Shown here: piece after piece, positions 1 to 10,663 of the stretch
How the letters are laid out: each line of letters opens with the position of its first letter
Numbering within the stretch: the first letter of the stretch is position 1
Assembly: GCF_000203815.1 (NCBI RefSeq)
Contig: NW_004457711.1
Span: forward strand, 310,001-374,000
Length of the DNA stretch: 64,000 nucleotides
Source: Cavenderia fasciculata
Lineage: Eukaryota > Evosea > Eumycetozoa > Acytosteliales > Cavenderiaceae
Direction: 5' to 3'
Program-made: the position numbers and the translations under genes
Notes under the pieces: model-generated
What the model was told of the DNA's origin: nothing
Database searches by the model: none
The model's input: only the letters and a program-made list of their open reading frames with translations

Positions 1-2042
1 TTTTTTGAAGATACCATTAAATGCATCGCATAATCATTTTTCCAATAGTTTTGAATATGTCTGAACGATCCATTGTTTTGGAGTTGTTCAAAACTTTTGG
101 TGAATGGAAGATAGAGTCGTAGATTTGAGAATCGACATTCAATCATGAGAGCATGTCTAAGGGGGATACTAGTACCATTGGTAATAATACTGGCACTTGC
201 TAGATGGGGGTAGGTGTATTGTTCATCTTCTTGGTCTGATGATCTGGAATGTGGGAATACAACATTGTAGATAAATTCTATAACTTCAAAATTATTATTG
301 TATTGGAGACAATTAAGTATAGCTTCCTTTAAAGTAAAAAAGTTTGGGTTACCCAAATCATAGAAATATTTAACCAATTCCAAATCTCCACTAACGCAAG
401 CAAAGTTTCCAAGCTGTTCTGTACATTGATTTTTAAAATAATCTAATTCATATCCAACTAATTTTTTAATCCATGAAACTTTAGATATATTATTATTATT
501 ATTACTATTATTATTTTGATTATTATTATTATTTCTTTGATTATTTTGATTTTTGAATTTTGTTAAATGATTTTTAATGATTCCAATTAAAATAGTAGGA
601 CCTGTTTGATGGTTGATACCTGATAAATCAAGGATTTCTTGACTTCCATCCCAATTGATAAGCGCGGAAAGAATGTTTTGAGAGGTTAGGATGTTTTTAG
701 ATACCATGTATTTGAGGCACTTTAGGTGTCCGTCTGGTCGATCCGATGGTTCTTTGTTGGTGTGGTTTCGCATAGTGACCATTGCAACATTGTCCCGTTG
801 CATCGTTGCAGAGAGGGGATGGAGGCTGGTGATGAGTGAATGTTTGCAGATAAACTTGATCATATCAACATTCCCCCTCAATTCAGACAGGTTGGGGATA
901 TCTATATTGCAAATAGGCAGAACCTTCATCTCTTTCATGAGACGGTCCAGTAAACCTGGCTCGACCTTTCCAATGACTTTTCTCAAGTCATACGATGGCT
1001 CTGCCATCTTGTTGTTTAGTAATAGTTTGATTGCATCTTCTCTACCCTTGATAATGTAAGGATTCAGATCCATTTCATTGAATTTAAAGGGACATTTGGT
1101 GGATGTAGCTAGATACTCTAAAACCTCGTCACTCACCACAATCGGCAGACTCCTTAACGCTTTCTGTAGACACGTGTCATTTTCAAATAGAGTTGGGTGT
1201 AGTCGATCCTCTACATATCGTATCATGTCTATAGAGTCCGACAGAATGGCTGAGTACAATGTGTCGTGGTATGTGTCATGTTGAGGTGAGAATAGACCGG
1301 CTTGCACGACCATCTCCACCACATCAATTCTCTTTGATCGAATGGCAAGCTGAAACGCTCGGTACTGTACGAGTTGCGATCCAACCACTTGGCCGGGATA
1401 CCCAGCCATTGGAGTGAGCTTGCAATTCTGCAATAGTATTGGGATAGCCTCTATGTTTTCATTTTCAATGGCAATCGAGAGAGGACTGGAGAGGGTGTCT
1501 TCAAACGTCCACGGTGTCGGTCCCAAAGTTGATGTATCAGCTCGTGTCAATAGATAGGCAAGCGAGTCATTGTAGTGGTTCTCGACAACAAACTCGATGG
1601 TTGTAGCACCCCATTTCTGATGTCTCACGTCAATGAGAAAAGCCAACATGTCTTGTGACAGTGCTCTGTCCTTGCGTGCAGAGGCTAGTATGAGAGATTG
1701 TTCAGTTTGTCTACCAAAAGAAGGAAGGATTTCATGCAAGTACTTGGCAAGTGGCAGATCATCAATATTGATGGCAGTGTCAACTGGCTGCAACGGTCCT
1801 TCATCTGTTGGTGTCATGATATGACCGGAGAATAACGCCGCATGATTGTACTTGTGAATAGAGTAGCGCAGCAGTTCTCGATCACCCTCGATGATGAGAC
1901 GATGCAGTGGTTTCGCAACGCTTTCAATGAATGCTCCAGTACTACGTATCTTGTCACGTTCGATCAATATCCTTTGAAAGAGATAGACATTGCCAAATAT
2001 CGATTGAATCAACAATCTCTCTTTATCTGTAAGTGTCAACAT
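1..2042 (-). CDS. Ankyrin-type repeat protein, 3' part cut by window edge
   Basis: An uninterrupted minus-strand frame runs from an ATG at 2042 (an in-frame stop lies about 45 bp upstream) to base 1 without a stop, giving at least 680 residues. The protein is helical and Leu/Ile-rich. It repeats an ankyrin-like pattern of paired helices, for example TLSSPLSIAIENENIEAIP (about residues 180-200), FQLAIRSKRIDVVEMVVQAG, and LGNFACVSGDLELVKYFYDLG near the left edge. An Asn-rich run of about 20 residues sits near 480-560 in DNA coordinates. Dictyostelids have large families of such degenerate ankyrin proteins of unknown role. The repeats are far from the ankyrin consensus, so only the fold class is suggested. 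The true C-terminus lies outside the window, and a further 5' exon cannot be excluded. Confidence 0.75.
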   Translation of the reverse strand, partial: MLTLTDKERLLIQSIFGNVYLFQRILIERDKIRSTGAFIESVAKPLHRLIIEGDRELLRYSIHKYNHAALFSGHIMTPTDEGPLQPVDTAINIDDLPLAKYLHEILPSFGRQTEQSLILASARKDRALSQDMLAFLIDVRHQKWGATTIEFVVENHYNDSLAYLLTRADTSTLGPTPWTFEDTLSSPLSIAIENENIEAIPILLQNCKLTPMAGYPGQVVGSQLVQYRAFQLAIRSKRIDVVEMVVQAGLFSPQHDTYHDTLYSAILSDSIDMIRYVEDRLHPTLFENDTCLQKALRSLPIVVSDEVLEYLATSTKCPFKFNEMDLNPYIIKGREDAIKLLLNNKMAEPSYDLRKVIGKVEPGLLDRLMKEMKVLPICNIDIPNLSELRGNVDMIKFICKHSLITSLHPLSATMQRDNVAMVTMRNHTNKEPSDRPDGHLKCLKYMVSKNILTSQNILSALINWDGSQEILDLSGINHQTGPTILIGIIKNHLTKFKNQNNQRNNNNNQNNNSNNNNNISKVSWIKKLVGYELDYFKNQCTEQLGNFACVSGDLELVKYFYDLGNPNFFTLKEAILNCLQYNNNFEVIEFIYNVVFPHSRSSDQEDEQYTYPHLASASIITNGTSIPLRHALMIECRFSNLRLYLPFTKSFEQLQNNGSFRHIQNYWKNDYAMHLMVSSK

Positions 2043-2437
2043 TTCTTCTTGATTGCATACATCAGTTTTGATCAAATATATAAAATATCAAATACACCAA
2101 AACATTTTAATGTGTTGCAGGGGAACTATAATTTATTTATTGAAAAATTTTTAAGAAAGAACTTCCTTCTTTGCGCAAACCTTTTTGGTCAGAGGAATAA
2201 AAGATTACATGTAGTAATTAATTTTAAATCAAATATTTATTTTCGAGGAATATATCTTTTTTTAGACACAAATGGATTGATGAAAAATAAGAATAGAGGA
2301 GTTTGTTTATTATAGACTCTGAGAGATATTATAAATAGTCAATTTAATTACTAGTAAATAAAAAGTGGAATGAGGTACAGAATTCTAAATGTTTATACCT
2401 CGTATATAAATAAGAAAATGTTTGCTTCACGGCAAAC
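2043..2437. other. Intergenic region, AT-rich
   Basis: About 395 bp between the ankyrin-type gene start and the 3' end of the small SAM-like gene. It should contain the promoter of the former and the 3' end of the latter. I see no gene, hairpin or repeat of note. Confidence 0.6.
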
Positions 2438-2869
2438 CTACTTTGGGCTTTTTTGCTGTTTTGCGATGAACCAACTGACCAGGAAAAGAAAGACCGCGAC
2501 AATTATCGCTGTGATGGAAATTACAATCTTTCCTACATCCGACCTGTTCTGCCAAAGGATACTTGCCATAACATCCCTCTGAACGAACGAATCAATGAAT
2601 GAATTAATTAAATTAAAATATTTGGTTATGAATTTGTTAACCCTAAAGTTTAGCTTACCATGTTGTCGAACATAATATTTAACGTGAGCCCTGGCTCCCA
2701 TATTATGTATCAAATCTTCCCAGTCTTTCTCACTAATTAGGTTGGCAGTGCATACATTGATCACACCATTTGATCTTAAAGTATTAATGAGATCGAGGCG
2801 TTCATTGTGAGCAAGAGGGATTTCATTATCTGTCAGAATCCATTCAAATAAAGGGTTTTGCTGTGACAT
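2438..2869 (-). CDS. Small SAM-like membrane protein, copy 1
   Basis: The start ATG at 2869 opens MSQQNPLFEWILTDNEIP. The first ~65 residues form a helical block ending in AHVKYYVRQH that resembles a SAM or death-fold domain; this is fold-level resemblance only. The C-terminus is one membrane helix (IVISITAIIVAVFLFLVSWF) with a short basic tail. The frame stays open through an apparent intron with donor GTAAGC at 2658. The acceptor that keeps the membrane helix in frame ends at 2533, giving exons 2659-2869 and 2438-2532 and 101 residues. A stronger-looking acceptor (TTCAG near 2580) would lose the helix. A second copy lies at 3776-3976. It may be a tail-anchored adaptor; no function is known to me. 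Confidence 0.55.
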   Translation of the reverse strand: MSQQNPLFEWILTDNEIPLAHNERLDLINTLRSNGVINVCTANLISEKDWEDLIHNMGARAHVKYYVRQHGKLNFRVNKFITKYFNLINSFIDSFVQRDVMASILWQNRSDVGKIVISITAIIVAVFLFLVSWFIAKQQKSPK

Positions 2870-3080
2870 TACTACTACTACTACTATTACTACTACTACG
2901 ACTATTCTATATCTAAAACAAATAAACAAAAAAATGAATTTTCTTAAATATTTTAATTTGTTGTTCACCCCCTTTTTTATTATAATAAATAAAAAACTGG
3001 AAAAAAACCTGGAACTCGATGAATTGATCACAATTTTATATTTATAAAGAAAGACACATCACAATTGTGATATGATTATT

Positions 3081-3390
3081 ATTTATTTATTTTAGATGGG
3101 TCATAGATACAGAAGAGGTGTCATTGGTGTTAGTAGAGGATGATGATTCAATTTGCCAAAAAGATCTTGGAAATTTTAAAATACATTAATATTTTCATGA
3201 TTTCCATTTCTTTTTTTTTACTTAAATCAGATTGAACAGAAGGAGCAAATTTAGTAATATTTCTAACATCTTTTTCAAAAAGAATATCATCAAAAAGGTA
3301 ATTATACAGAGGTCAGTAGAGGTTGATGATTCAGTGGAAGTTTAAAAAAGATGATTTGCAGTGTCGATGTATCAATAATAATTAAAAGTG
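3081..3390 (-). pseudogene. Scattered duplicate fragments of the 7TM gene's 3' part
   Basis: Three pieces match the intact gene at 4107-9012. Bases 3081-3152 match 4101-4172 (end of the last exon, only a few mismatches by eye). Bases 3184-3280 match about 5772-5870 (the exon 2 end with its intron border). Bases 3312-3375 match 4149-4178 plus 4329-4362 with an internal deletion. No open frame remains. The pieces lie on the same strand as the intact gene, next to SAM-like copy 1, so they look like relics of a tandem duplication of both genes. Confidence 0.65.
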
Positions 3391-3438
3391 GCCCAAAATT
3401 GTTCATAATTATTAGATTATCTAATGTGGGTTGATTGA

Positions 3439-3976
3439 TCAGTTAGGGGGAACTGGTGTGTTTGATGAATTAAGAGGGATCTTTGTTCCTCGAGTTGTTG
3501 TTGCTCTTCTTGTTGGGTTGCTGGTGTTGCTGCTCGAGTTGATGCTCTTCATATCGAATTGGGGTGTGTGAGCCAACAAATCTACCTCCTCTTGTTGCTC
3601 CTGTTGAGTATCCACAAGTCAATTCGTTCTTGATTTTTTAATTTGGTGAGATGAGGAGCTTGTTGAAGCGCTGTAGAAAATCATGGGGGGCAATGATCTC
3701 ACCCCCTGCTGGAATTCCTCATATACTGATCGATTTTGTTATCATGGTTTCGATATTTTGATGCCTACCTTGTTCTTAAACATAATTTTTTACTAGACCC
3801 ATGTTCCCCAAAATTGGTATCAATCTCTCCCATTGATTATCATCAAGTTGGTTGGCAGCTGGTGTACTTCTCACCTTTTGTGAGTCAAGAGAGTCTACTA
3901 TTCCCTGACGATCAGGAAGAGGGATCTCTGATTCATCGGAAAGGATCCATTCAAAGAATGGGTTTGGTTGAGACAT
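3439..3976 (-). pseudogene. SAM-like protein, copy 2, broken
   Basis: The ATG at 3976 begins MSQPNPFFEWILSDESEIP, clearly a paralogue of copy 1 (MSQQNPLFEWILTDNEIP). The frame ends at a TAA (3776-3778) two codons before the position where copy 1 has its phase-1 donor. The equivalent GTAGGC donor is still visible. Beyond it, frames such as GGEIIAPHDFLQRFNKLL and QQEQQEEVDLLAHTPQFDM still look protein-like but need more than one correction to connect. It could instead be translated as a short 66-residue protein. I think it is a decaying gene. Confidence 0.5.
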
Positions 3977-4106
3977 TATTACTATTATTATTCTATTTCT
4001 ATCGCTATCACTAAAAACCAGTAATATTACAAACAACAACTTGAATGAAGGTTGACCCCCTAAAATTTTTAAAATAATAATTTCAAGTACAATTGTGATT
4101 ATTTAT

Positions 4107-7100
4107 TTATTTTAGAGGAGTCATAGATACAGAAGAGGTGTTATTGGTGTTAGTAGAGGATGATGATTCAATGGAAGATTCGAGTTTGATCTTCTTTTTG
4201 GATTGGATGCTGCTGCTGCCTCGTGGACGAGATATGTACGATAGACACACACATGGAACCAACTCGGCAATGACATAGTATACAAGTGCAACTGCAATAG
4301 TCACTCTTTTTGAAAATGCATTAAAGAACAAAAAGATGATTTGCAGTGTCAATGAAATCGATGAAATTAACAATACCAATGACATCTAAATAGAGGCGGA
4401 ATGAATTAATATTTGTTAGAATCATCATGTCTATTATATATATATATATATGTTTTTACTTATAAACTTACATTACGTAGGTTACGATTTAAAGATTGAT
4501 TTTTAATTCTTAATACTTGGATTTGGATAATGATCAATTTACCACCATAGAGCCAGAAACCAATGATAAAGATGGCGCAGAGTGCCGAGAGGATGGTAGA
4601 GTAGACGATCTTCATGTCGTACTGCTCGTCGGCATCGAGACGACGATAGACCGAGATGACGACGACAAACATGATGTACATGAGTGTGTTGACGATGATG
4701 AATGGCCACCGCATGCGCTCGAGGAACTTGCCGTGCTTGGCATTGTGCATTAGATCGGCCCAGTAAAAGACGAGTGATGAAAAGAGCGACAAAAAGACAT
4801 AAATGGGGAACTCGGACAAAAAGTAAAACCCTCCAAGGTTCTTTTCGGCAGAGATACTCTCGGACGGTGTCAAGACAAGGTACAAACCACGCACCATGCA
4901 AAAGAGGAAGAGGAGAGCGTTGAGCAGTCTTGGTAGGGTGATCTTGACGGTACCGGTCTTTCGGTGACCCGCCCACACCTGGACAAAGAGAGAATAGGCA
5001 CAGTAACATGCAGTGAGGATAAAGACGATACCTATGAGATAGATAAATGCCTCTTGCACCTTGGTAAAGAGTGGTTTGGGAACAGCGTCCTCCCATCCAT
5101 CGATACGCAGGATTGGGAAGTACGCCAACCCATACGACACGTTGGCACATATACGTCCCGCAGACACATCGTTGAATGAGACAATGACATTTGCGTTGAG
5201 GGGTACCCACTTGCCACCCTTTAAAGCAGCCAAGTCGTAGACTGGGAAATGCTTGTCAATATCAGATCGAGCGTCAATACAAATCTGAGCAGGTGATTCT
5301 AGTTGACCTGAATATTCAGACAACTCACCACCTAATCCTCCTCCAACATTGTATGTAAAGTCTAATTGAATACCGTCACCAATCAACTGTCCGACAATCA
5401 CACTATGGTTATTGACTACAATGTCGTAAGGCATGTATCGCTGGATCGAATTGGAGAGTACATCTGTCGATAGAATCTCTTGTCTGTAGAATTGTGGTGA
5501 AGGTAAGATAGATGCTTGTATGCCAATACACCCCAAATTAACAGGCACGCTGTTCTTGTAGACAGTCAGTTGTAATGGACCACTCACCAAAATCTCTTGC
5601 CATCCATTACAAACTTTGGCAGTTCCAATCAAATATGATTGTGTTCCATTATTATAACAATTGACTGGTGTATTTGGATCTCCTGAACAATCACATGCCA
5701 ATGATTTAAATGAATAAACATATGGCATAACATTACATAATAACTAAAAAAAAATAGAAAGTTAATATTTTAACATATTAATATTTTTCTATTATTTCTA
5801 TTTTTTTTAACTTACATCAGATTGAGCAGCAGGAGCAAATTTAGTAACCATAATATTTCTAACATCTTTTTCAATGATATTAGTATTGATTGAATGATTC
5901 CATTGATTTAATTGACCCCAACCAGAATTTGATAGCCATTGAGTATTGTAGAAATCTTCTCCTAGAACCCAATAACTCTCCTTCCAAGTGAATGGACTTT
6001 TATATTCGCCGTTGCATTCTAGACACTCGGTTTGGTTTTTGTAAGAGGTGGATGCACCAGCATTGTCATAGCATACTTTAAGTGTGTTTTCACAGTTTGT
6101 TTTGTTGAGTGATAGTTTGTACCAACGCCATTTCGATCCGATGGCCAAACAATCTTGTTTGGTGGCAACTGTATAATTGGTGCATCCAATGGGAGAAAAC
6201 TCGAGGTCTTTTTCGCAGACTGCTTCACCCTTGGAGTTGAATATAAAGTCGGTCTGGCAAACACCCTCGCAATTGGGGTCGAGGAAGGTGTTTCGGAGAT
6301 CGCATCCACGTCTGTCTGTCATGGCCTGTCCAAACCACAGCTTGTCGGTGCAATATCCTCCTTGTTGGCAGAGGGTTGGTGTGTAGGGGTCGGTACGCCA
6401 GCTCTGCTTGCAGCTCATCTGGCTGTAGGGTGTGGCACACGAGCTCGACCCACTCTCGCATTTTTGGCATTGGTCATAGGTGAGATCGGAACATGCAATC
6501 CACGAGTAGTTGCGACGCTGGCACTGGAGGTAGCTCGTGGTGATGTCGCCGCCAAACGAGAATGTGCAGCGGTTGTCTTGGAAGAGACCGCCGTTGGCAC
6601 CGCAGTTGGTGCTGGTCAGTTTGGGTGCGTAGCAGATATAGTCGGGTGAGTAGCACAGCGGGGCAGCCTGCGAGCAGTATGAAAAGTTGCTGCACGACTG
6701 ACCGACACGGTCGAGCCAGACATAGTCACCTGTGCGACAGAGGGGTGCCGCGCACTCGTCCTGTGTCTGACGCGACCCATTACTCCACCCACGTCCGTAC
6801 CACCATGTACCTCCGTCCGCCGTACACAGCGATGCCGAAGTAATAGATGCCTTGATCGATTTACACAGACCGGTGCCGTTGGCGAGGAACGGGTCCCACG
6901 TCTTGCCAATCGCCACACGACACGCGCTGTTTGAGATGGACGGGTAGTAGCAGAATGGCAATGCACAACGTTTCTGGTTGTATGACAGGTACAGCTCCTG
7001 CGTGATCGACGGACACACGTCGGGCGGCAGACACTCGTCCATTGACGCAAACTGGTCGAGTCGACACACATTCATCAGCAGACGCGGATCCATCGAGCCG

Positions 7101-9012
7101 TTACGCGCAGTGCATTCGGTGGGGTTGTACGTCGGCGCGTAACAATACTGCGGGAATGTGAGCGAGTCGGCGTAATAGCTCTCCTCGATGACGCAATAGT
7201 CGCCGGGGGTGCAGTCGGCCTCGTCGAAAATCGACCACTTGAACTGACACCCCTCGTCACCCAGACACTGCGTCTTGTTGGCGACAATGTACTCGGTGCC
7301 ACTCGATGTGGGCAGCTCGGTGTACTGATACGCCGTACGGCCGACACAATTGTCAATGACGACGTGCTCATAGTATGCGCGGGTAAAGTTGACCGTCTCT
7401 CCCCACTGACCAGCCAATGCAGTTCGGATCAACGGGTCCATACTCTGGACATGGCATGCGATTGTCATATTGATACGCGCGTCATTGTCCGTTGGTGCCC
7501 AACACGTGCCCACGCTCTTTTGGCAACGTCCGCTAAAGCAGTCGGCGTCACGCGAGCATGGGTAGCCGGCAGCGTGCATGCCAAAGATGAGGTCGCGGCA
7601 CGTGTACATAAAGTCGAGGTAGCTCGACCACTCGGCCTGCGAAATCGTCTTAAAGTAGGTCGCCGAGCACCCAGTCACGGGGTTCTGCGACGACGCCACC
7701 ATCGAGATGAGGTTGTTGAATAGCTCGCCCGACCGCTGCGCATTCTTGCACGTTGCGTTGACCAACCCGCCAATATTCGGCTGTGTAGTCAGCACGGGTG
7801 GGTTTAACGTCAGAGGTCGTGTCGCGCAGCACTCGGTCCACTGCAGCGTTGTGTTGCAGCACGGGTCCGTGTGGTAGGCGGCGTCTGTAAACGAACGTCC
7901 GCAAAGATCCGTCTGCAAAGTGGTCGCCTGTCGCGATGGGCTCAGCTGCACATACCCGCCCAGCAGATTCATGCATCCCTCGATCGACCGCGACGAGTTG
8001 AATATCGATGCCTGCAAACTGGCACGTGTCAACGACTCGGGGTCAGTTGACACGGTCGAGATCCTATCAATCGCTGTCGACAATGCATCGGTCGCACTCA
8101 CTACATCGCTCGTCAAACACGACGGTACAAACACGGCCGGCTTGCTCGCTTGTCCAACCACATTTGTTCCGTTTGCAGACGTGTATATGTTATTATTTCC
8201 ACCACCAACCTGTAACTGACATCGTCCAGCTTTAAGGTCTCTTTGGATGGATTGGAAATCAGCGGGATAGGTCATGTACTGACTCATATAGATAAAGTCG
8301 AAAAACATGATAAACGATACCTTGCGTGCATTTGTACGTAGTGCAGATGGCAGATAGTCGAATGAAACCAAGTCGGTAGCCACCGAGAATGCAATGAATG
8401 GTTCGTGGTCCGAGTTGGGTGCGGGGATCAATCCAACAGGCACACCCAATGCACTGTCAAAAGTATTGACCAAACTATTGAGCAAGTAGGCGTTGCCCAC
8501 TGCATCGCTGCAATTCATCGACACACCTCCAATCTGTGCATAGATTGATTCCGTCATATTCCTACAATGTGATGGTGACGGCAAACATATTGTCTTGTAT
8601 GGTATAGGTTCATTTCTTAAACTTGAATTATAATTTGATAATATAATATCATTTATATATAAATCTAAATAACAAACAAACAAACAAACAAACAAACAAG
8701 TCAATATATATAAGTATGAGTACAATGAAAATGAATCACAAGATGATCGACATTCATTCTTTCTTTCTTTCTTTCTATCATACCTTCATCGAATAATATA
8801 TCAAATAGAGCTACTTGAATTGAATAAGTATTTGTAATATCAGATATTGATTTGATATGATATGTTGATGATACTATATTTTGTGCATTGTATGTTGGTA
8901 GTTGTACTAGTAGAAGTACAATGAAAGATAATAATAATACAAAAAAGGGTGGTTTGTTGTTGGCGATGGTTTGTCTCTGATAACCTTGAAAAGAGATCAC
9001 CCCTCTTTTCAT
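4107..9012 (-). CDS. Giant Cys-rich 7TM protein, THH1/TOM1/TOM3-like membrane module
   Basis: Four exons: 8784-9012, 5816-8664, 4472-5743 and 4107-4385. They join in frame to 1,542 residues. The start ATG at 9012 precedes a signal-anchor-like helix (PPFFVLLLSFIVLLLVQL). The ectodomain to about residue 1,250 has dozens of Cys and many N-glycosylation sequons. From about 1,258 on there are seven hydrophobic helices. Helix 3, with LSLFSSLVFYWADLMH, matches the pattern of plant TOM1/THH1 proteins (TYTLLVLFWAEIYHQ). The last two helices are in exon 4, followed by a Ser/Thr tail. The joins are GATGAAG|GT..TTTAG|AT, GAT|GTAAGT..TTAG|TTA and AAT|GTAAGT..TTAG|ATG. Known plant members are tonoplast or GPCR-like proteins; a receptor role here is inference. 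It is divergent from the countin-like genes. Confidence 0.8.
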
Positions 9013-9538
9013 TATTTCGTTGTTCTTGATGATTGTATAACTATCTATCTATCTATTTCTTTATATATCTATATCTTTATATCTAACTGTATTTATAGCT
9101 ACTTATAAATAGACTTCAACCAATTAATACTAACTAAACTATTATCTCTTTATCTTTATGTATTTGTTGTATTGATCGCTTGCTTGCTTGTTGTTGGTTT
9201 AATTGTTTAGTAGTGTGTACAAATAGGTGTGATGATGAGGATGATGGATTTGTGTTTGTTTGTTTGTTTCAAGACAACAAAGGGCGACAATTTGGCGCAT
9301 GACGTAACTCCAACAGGGTACACAAGCGGAGATCAGCCACCTTTCCTTTGAAAACCTTTGGTTTGGAAAATATCTTTTTTACAATTATCTATTTCTCATC
9401 ATCTTAACCATGGGGCTATTTCCCATGTCCACTCCGTTCCAACTCAACAACAAGATGAGCAATTAATATTATTCCTACGAATGATCATGATCCAAACGAA
9501 AATCAAAGGGGTTTATGATCACAACAATAGAGATAAAC
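9013..9538. promoter_or_regulatory. Divergent promoter region between 7TM gene and countin-like gene 1
   Basis: About 525 bp shared by two divergent genes. It holds CTAT and GTTT microsatellites and one less AT-rich block (about 9283-9365, containing TGGCGCATGACGTAACTCC) that stands out from the surrounding DNA. TGACGT resembles a CRE/bZIP core. Function is inferred from position only. Confidence 0.4.
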
Positions 9539-10234
9539 ATGTTGAAACAAATATTATTTATACTTTTGTCTATTTTAGTTTGTTCCTCTATTGGATCATC
9601 ATCATTCCAAGTTGCATCGACCTTTCCAATTTGCAGTTCTTGTGTTAGTAATTGTCAACAACTCGATGCAGATGCTATTAACATCATAGCCAATGGTGGA
9701 CTGATAAGTACCTGTGCTGGCTTGTGTGGATACTTTGCAGGTGATGAAAAACAAGTATGTACAGCTGCTTGTAATAATATAGGATTGGATCCGTTCATCC
9801 AAATAATCACAGACGAGCAAGTTGCCGACCCCATCTATTTCTGTCAATCTGTCAGGTTATGTCCAACCAACAGTGGTACTACAGGTTCTGCAACCGTCGA
9901 TGTTGCTACCACACCTTCAAGTGGGCCACTAGGTACCACCTTTTCTGTAACTGCTACCTATACTATTATCTCTCCTTTTAATATTGGTCAGATTGCCATC
10001 AAGATTATCGATCCTGCTGTCAACTTTTTTGGTGGTGATCAACTCATTACCAATGTCGTTCCAGGTACCTATACATACACATACCAATTCACAGCCGAGC
10101 CATCTGAACAAGAACCTTTCAGCAGTGGTCTTTACAAAGTAGTCGTCTCTGTTTGTACTGGTACATGTGGATTATCCAGTCCAGGTACTCTCACCTTAGC
10201 TTTAGAAGACACTTCCTTTACTATCAATAACTAG
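9539..10234 (+). CDS. Countin-like secreted protein 1
   Basis: Single exon, 231 residues from the ATG at 9539. An in-frame ATG at 9515 would add eight residues, but 9539 has the A-rich context typical of dictyostelid starts and directly precedes the signal peptide (MLKQILFILLSILVCSSIG). The first half has the six-Cys spacing of a saposin-B-like countin domain (CSSCVSNC, CAGLCGYF, CTAACNNIG, then CQSVRLCP). The second half is the beta-rich countin tail starting GPLGTTFSVTATYTI and ending near CTGTCG. In D. discoideum countins belong to the secreted counting-factor complex that limits aggregate size. Paralogous gene 2 follows on the same strand. The family call is solid; which countin it corresponds to is not. 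Confidence 0.85.
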   Translation: MLKQILFILLSILVCSSIGSSSFQVASTFPICSSCVSNCQQLDADAINIIANGGLISTCAGLCGYFAGDEKQVCTAACNNIGLDPFIQIITDEQVADPIYFCQSVRLCPTNSGTTGSATVDVATTPSSGPLGTTFSVTATYTIISPFNIGQIAIKIIDPAVNFFGGDQLITNVVPGTYTYTYQFTAEPSEQEPFSSGLYKVVVSVCTGTCGLSSPGTLTLALEDTSFTINN

Positions 10235-10663
10235 AAAATAGTATATTATTTATAACTAACTAAAACTATATTTATATAATAAATCAAATCATCCATCTTG
10301 AGATTATAAGTTCTCGTTGCTTGTTAATTATGCTTCTTTTTGGATGACTTCGTTTTCATCGGAGCAATCGACAATAATACCCTCGAATAAAATTTGATTC
10401 GAGGGTTTCATTCGATGGAAGAGGAAAGGTCCCTTGAAATTTGGATTCCGAGTCGGTTTTCATAACTACAAGATATTTTGCCCTTCAAAAGATCTAAATA
10501 GTTTTTTAATTTTTTTATAAATACCAAGCTTTCAAAGAGCCACATCATCTTCATTATCTAAATCACACAGAACCGATACCATTTATTTGTCGGAACAAAT
10601 AATCAATCCAATCATTTATATAATATACATATCTATATAATTCTAAAATATTATAAAAAAAAA
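10235..10663. promoter_or_regulatory. Spacer between countin-like genes with a 10 bp stem-loop
   Basis: About 430 bp. At 10379-10406 a perfect 10 bp stem (ACCCTCGAAT / ATTCGAGGGT) encloses an 8 nt loop. It lies about 260 bp upstream of the next start codon. The rest is AT-rich, with a long A run directly before the ATG. Confidence 0.45.

Noticed and set aside
691-1824. Plus-strand open frames of 60-120 codons
   Set aside because: Antisense to the clearly protein-like ankyrin-type frame, and without recognisable motifs.
4517-8235. Many open frames of 60-220 codons on both strands over the 7TM gene
   Set aside because: They appear because the exon interior is GC-rich, so stops are rare in all frames. 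The long frame alone has signal, sequons and membrane helices.
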